Of a stretch of 20,890 bases of DNA, positions 16,576 to 20,890 are shown one piece after another. Under the pieces are notes generated by a model, which searched no databases, was not told where the DNA came from, and saw only the letters and a list, made by a program, of their open reading frames with translations. Every line of letters starts with the position of its first letter. Position 1 is the stretch's first letter. Position numbers and translations under genes: made by a program. The stretch is from DATGIQ01 sp035295665 (GTDB taxonomy: Bacteria; Planctomycetota; Planctomycetia; Gemmatales; Gemmataceae): assembly GCA_035295665.1 (NCBI GenBank), contig DATGIQ010000193.1, positions 1 through 20,890 on the forward strand, given 5' to 3'.

Positions 16576-17145
16576 CTAAATTTCCTTCGTCCAAAGGGAT
16601 AGCCGGTTGCGGCCATATTGCCGATGTTCCCAGTGCTCCGCGTCGGGCAAACCGTCGGGATTCCAGCTTCTTTCGCTCTGCAAAACCAGCACGGAGCCCG
16701 GGGCCAGCTTCTGCTGCAACCGAGCCAGCCCCTGCAATAACGCCTCCGTTCGGCGCTCAAAGTCCGGGAATGGAGGGCCCAGAAAGATCGTGACGGGTTC
16801 GCTCGGCGCGTCCCAACGTGCGATCCAGCGGTACACATCGGCGCGCTGGACAATTGCCTGATCGGCCACGCCAAAGCTCTGCAAATGGCGAATGATGGCA
16901 GCGGCCACTTGGACATCCCACTCCACCAATGTCAACGGCCTGGCGCCCCGGCTGAGCGCCTCCATGCCAACCGCCCCCGTACCGGCAAACAGATCAACAA
17001 AAGGGCGTCCGGGCACGGCGGCTCCGAGAATGCTGAACAGTGCTTCGCGAACCAGGTCGGGCGTGGGCCGCAGATGGGGGGCCACCGTAACCGTGAGCCG
17101 CCGCCCTTTCAGCGATCCTGCGACGATTCGAAGATGAGTTCGCAT
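16576..17145 (-). CDS. rsmD: RsmD-like 16S rRNA (guanine-N2) methyltransferase with altered motif IV
   Basis: The 189-aa protein has the RsmD pattern: start MRTHLRIVAGSLKGRRL, then RPTPDLVREALFSIL (26-40), the S-adenosylmethionine motif I DLFAGTGAVGMEALSRGA (51-68) and the acidic E75 after strand 2. RsmD methylates G966 of 16S rRNA in E. coli. The catalytic motif IV, normally DPPF or NPPY, reads GPPF here (G123-P-P-F), so the expected acidic or amide residue is missing. The DNA (GGG CCT CCA TTC on the minus strand) gives no hint of a frameshift. Activity is therefore uncertain. The gene sits between tolC-like and cca genes, all on the minus strand with short gaps. Confidence 0.85.
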   Translation of the reverse strand: MRTHLRIVAGSLKGRRLTVTVAPHLRPTPDLVREALFSILGAAVPGRPFVDLFAGTGAVGMEALSRGARPLTLVEWDVQVAAAIIRHLQSFGVADQAIVQRADVYRWIARWDAPSEPVTIFLGPPFPDFERRTEALLQGLARLQQKLAPGSVLVLQSERSWNPDGLPDAEHWEHRQYGRNRLSLWTKEI

Positions 17146-17186
17146 GGAGTGTCCGCCTTCCAGTTCGGGAATCGACTGCCTCCTCT

Positions 17187-18731
17187 TTATTGTTCACTTC
17201 CAACGGGCGTTGGGCAATCGCTGGAAGGTCCCAGCAAGAGCAAGAGCCGGAGCTCGGCCTTGTCGTAGGCCCGGAGCACGTTCAGGTAGCTTGCCTGGGC
17301 CAAGGACAGTGCCTGGAGACTGAGCAGGACTTCGCTCGGCGAACTGCCGGAGATATTGTTCTTCAGACGATCATCGCTCAACTTGTGGGCTCGTTTTGCC
17401 TGGGTAATTTGCTCTTGGGTAGCATGAATTTGATCCCGGCCGCTCAGGATTGCTTCCCGCGCTTCGTACACCCCGGCTGTCAGTTTGGAGCGCAAGTCCA
17501 GATAAGCCAGATGGGCTTGTTCGGTTTTCGCCCGAAGCAATCGTTCGCGTTCACAGCGGGTCAGATGCTCGGTTAAATTCCAGCGCGCCGCCACACCCAA
17601 GTCCCAGCGGTTGTCCCAATCGGAGCGCGCGCCCGGCCCGGCGGCGAAGATCCCTTCGCCCATGTACACTTCAAAGACCGGCAGCAATCGCCCCGGACCT
17701 CGCGAGCGTTCGATGCTGTCGTGGATGAGGGCCAAGAGACCTTCCATCTCCTGAATTCCTGGCCCAGTCGACAGGGCCCGAGCCACCAGATCAGCCACCG
17801 GCGGTGTGACGTCCACGAGCTCCAGCGGAACAAGTTCCGCATCGGCCGCAAGGAGGGGCAGCGCGGGGTCGAGACCCAGCAAATAGGCCAGCTTGACGGA
17901 CGCGCGGGCGGCTTGTTCGTGCATTTCGAGCACCAGCTGATCGCGGCCCTTGAGCTGAGCCTCGATCCGGGCCACCTCGACCTTCGCCCCCGGTTCCGTG
18001 CCGGCGAGTTTTTGTGCGCGAACCAAGAGATCATGCAAGTCTTTCTGCATCGAATTGGCGATGGCTTCACCCGTCCGTGCGGCGAGCAGGTCCACATAGG
18101 TGCTGGCCGCATCCAGCAGTGTCTCGCTGGTGATGCGCCGCAGCTCCCCCCTTTGCTGCCACAGCAAGCGCTCGGCGTTCACCTTCTGATAGACGGCTTC
18201 GCGGAGGTCGAGCCGGCCGTTTAATTCCACGCCACCGAAAAACGTGCCGAAACTCGAGTGCGTCAGCGTCCCATCCTCGTTGGCGATCCCGCCTTCATGC
18301 CGATAGTACGCGGTCCCGACGTCCACGCGCGGCAGCCAACCCTTGGCGGCGATACCTTTCTCGGCCGATGCTTCATCAACCCGGGCTCGGGCCAGCGCGA
18401 TCTGAACATTCTGCTCCTCAGCGAGGCGGAAAACGGTGTCGAGACTGATTGGCAGCGATCGGCCCGGCAGCGGCGCAGGAGCCGGAAGGGATTCGGTGGC
18501 GGATGTTCTGACCACGGGCCGGCTCAATACCACTTCGCTCGGATCAGCCCCAGCGGCACGGACGACGGGGACAGGCGCCGGTGCTTCCCACAGAGGGACA
18601 CCTTGTGCGCAGCCCATCGCCATGCAGGGCAAGATCGCTGCGCCGATTGGAAATAGCCGTTTGTAAACTGTAGCAAACGGATGCCCGAGCGCAGCCGGTG
18701 AGGAAAAATGGAGAAAGCAGCTAAGGCTCAT
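17187..18731 (-). CDS. TolC-family outer membrane lipoprotein
   Basis: The 514-aa protein resembles TolC/OEP efflux outer membrane factors. Long helical regions with duplicated organisation run from about 110 to the end, for example LDTVFRLAEEQNVQIALARARVDEASAEKG and the closing LQALSLAQASYLNVLRAYDKAEL. The N-terminus has positive residues (YKR, 23-25), a hydrophobic run and MAMGC with C41, fitting a lipobox. A Pro/Val-rich linker follows. I chose the ATG at 18731, which has GGAGG five bases upstream; the open TTG at 18746 is less likely. This leaves ~22 unusual residues before the signal region. No membrane fusion protein or pump gene is adjacent, so its partner is unknown. Confidence 0.85.
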   Translation of the reverse strand: MSLSCFLHFSSPAALGHPFATVYKRLFPIGAAILPCMAMGCAQGVPLWEAPAPVPVVRAAGADPSEVVLSRPVVRTSATESLPAPAPLPGRSLPISLDTVFRLAEEQNVQIALARARVDEASAEKGIAAKGWLPRVDVGTAYYRHEGGIANEDGTLTHSSFGTFFGGVELNGRLDLREAVYQKVNAERLLWQQRGELRRITSETLLDAASTYVDLLAARTGEAIANSMQKDLHDLLVRAQKLAGTEPGAKVEVARIEAQLKGRDQLVLEMHEQAARASVKLAYLLGLDPALPLLAADAELVPLELVDVTPPVADLVARALSTGPGIQEMEGLLALIHDSIERSRGPGRLLPVFEVYMGEGIFAAGPGARSDWDNRWDLGVAARWNLTEHLTRCERERLLRAKTEQAHLAYLDLRSKLTAGVYEAREAILSGRDQIHATQEQITQAKRAHKLSDDRLKNNISGSSPSEVLLSLQALSLAQASYLNVLRAYDKAELRLLLLLGPSSDCPTPVGSEQ

Positions 18732-19034
18732 GTACGCCTCCGACAAGAGCAGTGGAAAGCTATGCGGTTCCTGTCAGGTTCATCGGTCGGCGGGGATTTA
18801 TACCTTGATCGGCAATTGCCTGAATCTGCGCCAATGAGCGATCTACGGAAGAAGCGGTGGGAAAGGGCTATGTGGAAAAAAGAGGCAGGATCGGTTCGAG
18901 GTGCCCATCCTACCTCGGTGGCGAGCAGAGACCGCACTTCGCGCCTTCTGGCCAACCTGTTATAACCCCCTGGAGATGACGACCCTCACAGGCTGGTCCT
19001 GTGCCGTCCCAGAGAACAGAATAGGAGATGGCTC
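18732..19034. other. Intergenic region between divergent TolC-like and TIGR03009 genes
   Basis: This 303-bp gap holds no convincing gene. On the minus strand TATAAA (18802-18797) with a poor -35 TTCAGG 16 bp upstream is the best promoter candidate for the TolC-like gene. On the plus strand TATAAC near 18960 could serve the TIGR03009 gene but lacks a good -35. No repeat or operator stands out. Confidence 0.4.
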
Positions 19035-19835
19035 ATGCGTAACTCCTGCTTGGCCCTGTCCGGGGCATTGTTGCTCGGCACCGCGCTCTACGCACAGCAA
19101 CCGCCCCCGGCGCCAGCACCCGCCGCGCCGCTCAATCCCAATGACCGCCTCGACGCCCTCCTGATGCAGTGGGAGGCGAAAATGAAATCGGTTCAGACGC
19201 TCAAGGCCATGGTAAACCGTACGCGCGTGGACAAGGTATTCAATACTCAGGACACTTACGTCGGCGAAGTCAAGTACATGAAACCCAACTTGGCCCTGCT
19301 AGATCTGAGGCGGAGAGATCGTCAGGACATCTTCGAAAAGTACATTTGCACAGGGACGTATCTCTACGAATACAACCAAAGCAACCGCGAGATCCGCTAC
19401 CAGGAACTACCACCGCCAAAGCCCGGTCAGGTGACCGACGATAATTTGTTCTCGTTCGTCTTAGGAATGAAGGCGGAAGAAGCCAAACGCCGCTATAACC
19501 TCCGGCTGGTTGCGGATGGGAAAGATCCGAACTACCATTACGTCGAGATTCTGCCGCGTTTTCCGGCCGATCGCGCTGACTTCGAGAAAGCCCAGTTGGT
19601 GCTGACCCAGAGCACCATGATGCCGCGGAGGCTCAGCTTCTTTGAGCCCAACGGCAACCAGATTACCTGGGACATCCCCGTCATCGAGATCAACATTCAG
19701 CTTGACCGCCGGGAGTTCACGTCGCCGACGCTGCCATCCAAGGATTGGAAGCTGGTTAAAGCTCCGAAAGCCGCTCCCGCGCCCGCTCCGAGCAACAATG
19801 ATTTGCCGCCACGGGTGGTGCGACCAAAGCCGTGA
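19035..19835 (+). CDS. Exported TIGR03009-domain planctomycete protein
   Basis: The 266-aa protein has a signal peptide (MRNSCLALSGALLLGTALYA, cleavage near AQQ), a Pro/Ala linker (23-32) and then the domain TIGR03009, known only as an uncharacterised planctomycete family. Recognisable pieces are RLDALLMQWEAKMKSVQTL, VGEVKYMKPNLALLDLRR, FEKYICTGTYLYEYNQSNREI and SFVLGMKAEEAKRRYNLRL. The alternating strands resemble LolA/LolB-type lipid-binding barrels, but that is inference. The tail is Pro/Ala-rich. The ATG has AGGAG seven bases upstream. A strong terminator follows, so it is probably transcribed alone. Confidence 0.85.
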   Translation: MRNSCLALSGALLLGTALYAQQPPPAPAPAAPLNPNDRLDALLMQWEAKMKSVQTLKAMVNRTRVDKVFNTQDTYVGEVKYMKPNLALLDLRRRDRQDIFEKYICTGTYLYEYNQSNREIRYQELPPPKPGQVTDDNLFSFVLGMKAEEAKRRYNLRLVADGKDPNYHYVEILPRFPADRADFEKAQLVLTQSTMMPRRLSFFEPNGNQITWDIPVIEINIQLDRREFTSPTLPSKDWKLVKAPKAAPAPAPSNNDLPPRVVRPKP

Positions 19836-19855
19836 CGACCTGATCGAAAATTCAG

Positions 19856-19893
19856 GCCGGGGTTTCGTCATCATCGGCGACCCCGGCTTTTTT
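19856..19893 (+). terminator. Rho-independent terminator after the TIGR03009 gene
   Basis: Arms GCCGGGGT (19856-19863) and ACCCCGGC (19880-19887) form a perfect 8-bp GC-rich stem with a 16-nt loop, followed by TTTTTTCTTTTT. It lies 20 bp after the TIGR03009 stop codon and ~60 bp before the next start codon. Confidence 0.93.
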
Positions 19894-19951
19894 CTTTTTG
19901 GAGATGCGCCAAAATAGAAGAAAGGTCGGTTGGTGCAACGGGAGCTGTACG

Positions 19952-20641
19952 ATGCGATTCCTCTTGGCGGTTGTCCTCGCGGTTGGCCTCGCTTCGGTTC
20001 CAAGTGCAGCGATGCAGGACCGTGAACCGTCACCCCTGCCTACGGGCAGCCCAGCGGCCATCGCTTCCTTGGAAGCACTCTTGCTGAATCCGGATGTGCA
20101 CAGAGAACTGAAGCTCACCAGCGAGCAGATTCAGAAGCTGCACCAAATCACACGTTCGGTACATGAAAAGCATCAGGAAGACTTTCGTGCCTTGCGCAAA
20201 CTCAGCGGCGAAGAACGCCGCCGCCAAGAAACAGATTTAACCCGAACCGTATGGCAGGAAATCAGGAAGGAATTGGAGAATGTCCTTCCGCCAGAGCAGG
20301 CCAGGCGCGTGGTCGAAATTCGCCTCCAAGGGCAGGGACTCCAGGCATTCGCGGATCCCGATGTTGACAGAGCCTTGCGATTGACGGACGAGCAGAAAGA
20401 GAAGCTCGAGCTGATCACCCAGGATACGGCCAAACGGATTCGGCAGCTGTTCAGTCCCAGGGCCCAAAATACGTTTGAGCAAGCGATGAAAAAGGCTGAA
20501 CAGCTGCGCAGGACGGCGGTTGCTCAGGCGGTTGCTCTGCTCACGCAGGAGCAGCAGAAGACTTGGCGCGGCCTTATCGGTGAACCGTTTCAACCCACGT
20601 CCGCGCCATCCCTTCTCCGCCAGCGGCCCAGCGGCGGCTGA
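19952..20641 (+). CDS. Exported helical protein with internal duplication, Spy/CpxP-like in style
   Basis: The 229-aa protein has a signal peptide (MRFLLAVVLAVGLASVPSAA) and an all-helical charged body. Two copies of a unit are visible: NPDVHRELKLTSEQIQKL (46-63) and DPDVDRALRLTDEQKEKL (136-153), each followed by a charged helix and a second PEQ/QEQ turn (LPPEQARR at 112-119, LTQEQQKTW at 197-205). LTxEQxxKL repeats recall the LTxxQ motifs of Spy/CpxP periplasmic chaperones, but homology is not proven. The closing LIGEPF is a motif I associate with planctomycete proteins of this kind. The ATG at 19952 has GGGAG seven bases upstream, so the earlier in-frame ATG at 19898 is rejected. Confidence 0.75.
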   Translation: MRFLLAVVLAVGLASVPSAAMQDREPSPLPTGSPAAIASLEALLLNPDVHRELKLTSEQIQKLHQITRSVHEKHQEDFRALRKLSGEERRRQETDLTRTVWQEIRKELENVLPPEQARRVVEIRLQGQGLQAFADPDVDRALRLTDEQKEKLELITQDTAKRIRQLFSPRAQNTFEQAMKKAEQLRRTAVAQAVALLTQEQQKTWRGLIGEPFQPTSAPSLLRQRPSGG

Positions 20642-20890
20642 CCTTGGGAACACGCACCCAGAGGTGTCTGGAACTCTAGAATCAAATCTCCAGACACCCT
20701 TTGGATTCGGCTTTCGTGATCCGTCACGTTTTCTTGACCCCTTGTCACGCGCGGTTACGATAGAGTTGAGGCATTTGGGCGTAACCGCCCTTCCGCATAT
20801 GCATAACGCATTGGCTTTATGAGGGTTGCTGCGTCAGCTGGGCTGGGCAAAGGGGCCTCGCGCGGATAGTTTTGCAGCTGGATATTCTGT
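20642..20890. other. Right-edge intergenic region with hairpin and candidate promoter
   Basis: No gene is seen in these 249 bp. A hairpin with arms GGTGTCTGG (20663-20671) and CCAGACACC (20690-20698) lies 21 bp after the last stop codon. It lacks a good T tract, so it is only a possible terminator or RNA-stability element. A promoter-like pair and an inverted repeat follow; the gene they would serve must lie beyond the right edge. The ATG at 20819 opens a frame that stops after 16 codons. Confidence 0.5.
20734..20761 (+). promoter_or_regulatory. Candidate promoter overlapping an inverted repeat
   Basis: TTGACC (20734-20739) and TACGAT (20756-20761) are separated by 16 bp, with five and four consensus matches. 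A perfect 9-bp inverted repeat, GCGGTTACG (20751-20759) and CGTAACCGC (20780-20788), covers the -10 box and the predicted start region, a position typical of repressor operators. The regulated gene would lie off the right edge. Confidence 0.4.

Noticed and set aside
18708..18965. An 85-codon plus-strand frame upstream of the TIGR03009 gene
   Set aside because: It has no ribosome-binding site or family features and overlaps the start of the TolC-like gene in antisense.

Overview
The window looks like a chromosomal segment of a planctomycete, probably of the Gemmataceae/Gemmatales group. The main evidence is a secreted protein with the planctomycete-restricted TIGR03009 domain (19035-19835), a run of zinc-ribbon/DUF4190-type membrane proteins of a kind common in that phylum, and a 23S rRNA unit with no 16S gene in front of it. 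The phylum call is an inference from family content; no tree was built.

Layout. Positions 1-2716 hold the 5' two thirds of a 23S rRNA gene on the minus strand (the rest lies off the left edge). It is preceded, in transcription order, by a consensus sigma-70-type promoter, a ~170-nt leader ending in an intrinsic-terminator-like hairpin, tRNA-Ile(GAU), tRNA-Ala(UGC) and a spacer with a boxA-like motif. A protein gene (comM) sits where a 16S gene would be expected. Positions 2835-6371 hold comM, a secreted GDPD/PI-PLC-like phosphodiesterase and a class IV aminotransferase. Positions 6507-9512 form a stress-flavoured block: a minus-strand operon (ferritin-like protein, alpha/beta hydrolase, small membrane protein with a SFPASDPP motif), inorganic pyrophosphatase on the plus strand, then a two-gene minus-strand unit (62-aa conserved hypothetical and CsbD). 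A long imperfect palindrome lies between the pyrophosphatase and CsbD genes.

Positions 9772-13413 hold a family 4/5-type Fe-S uracil-DNA glycosylase whose 3' end overlaps the convergent end of a COG5368 glucoamylase-like gene, and divergently from the latter a GH39 glycosidase; the two glycosidases probably share a regulatory region. Positions 13536-15060 hold three consecutive zinc-ribbon genes. Positions 15103-18731 are a minus-strand run of a TolC-like outer membrane lipoprotein, an RsmD-like methyltransferase with an altered motif IV, and a CCA-adding-type nucleotidyltransferase. The right end (19035-20641) has the TIGR03009 protein with a strong terminator and an exported helical protein built from an internal duplication.

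How it fits together. The tRNAs do not encode CCA, so they need a CCA-adding enzyme such as the one encoded at 15103-16500; RsmD would modify the 16S rRNA that is missing from this locus. Most of the window is ordinary chromosomal content. The best candidates for something new are the leader and hairpin in front of the unlinked tRNA-23S unit, the RsmD motif change, the palindrome at 8986-9027 and the zinc-ribbon trio. I saw no CRISPR array, prophage, transposase or recognised defence system.
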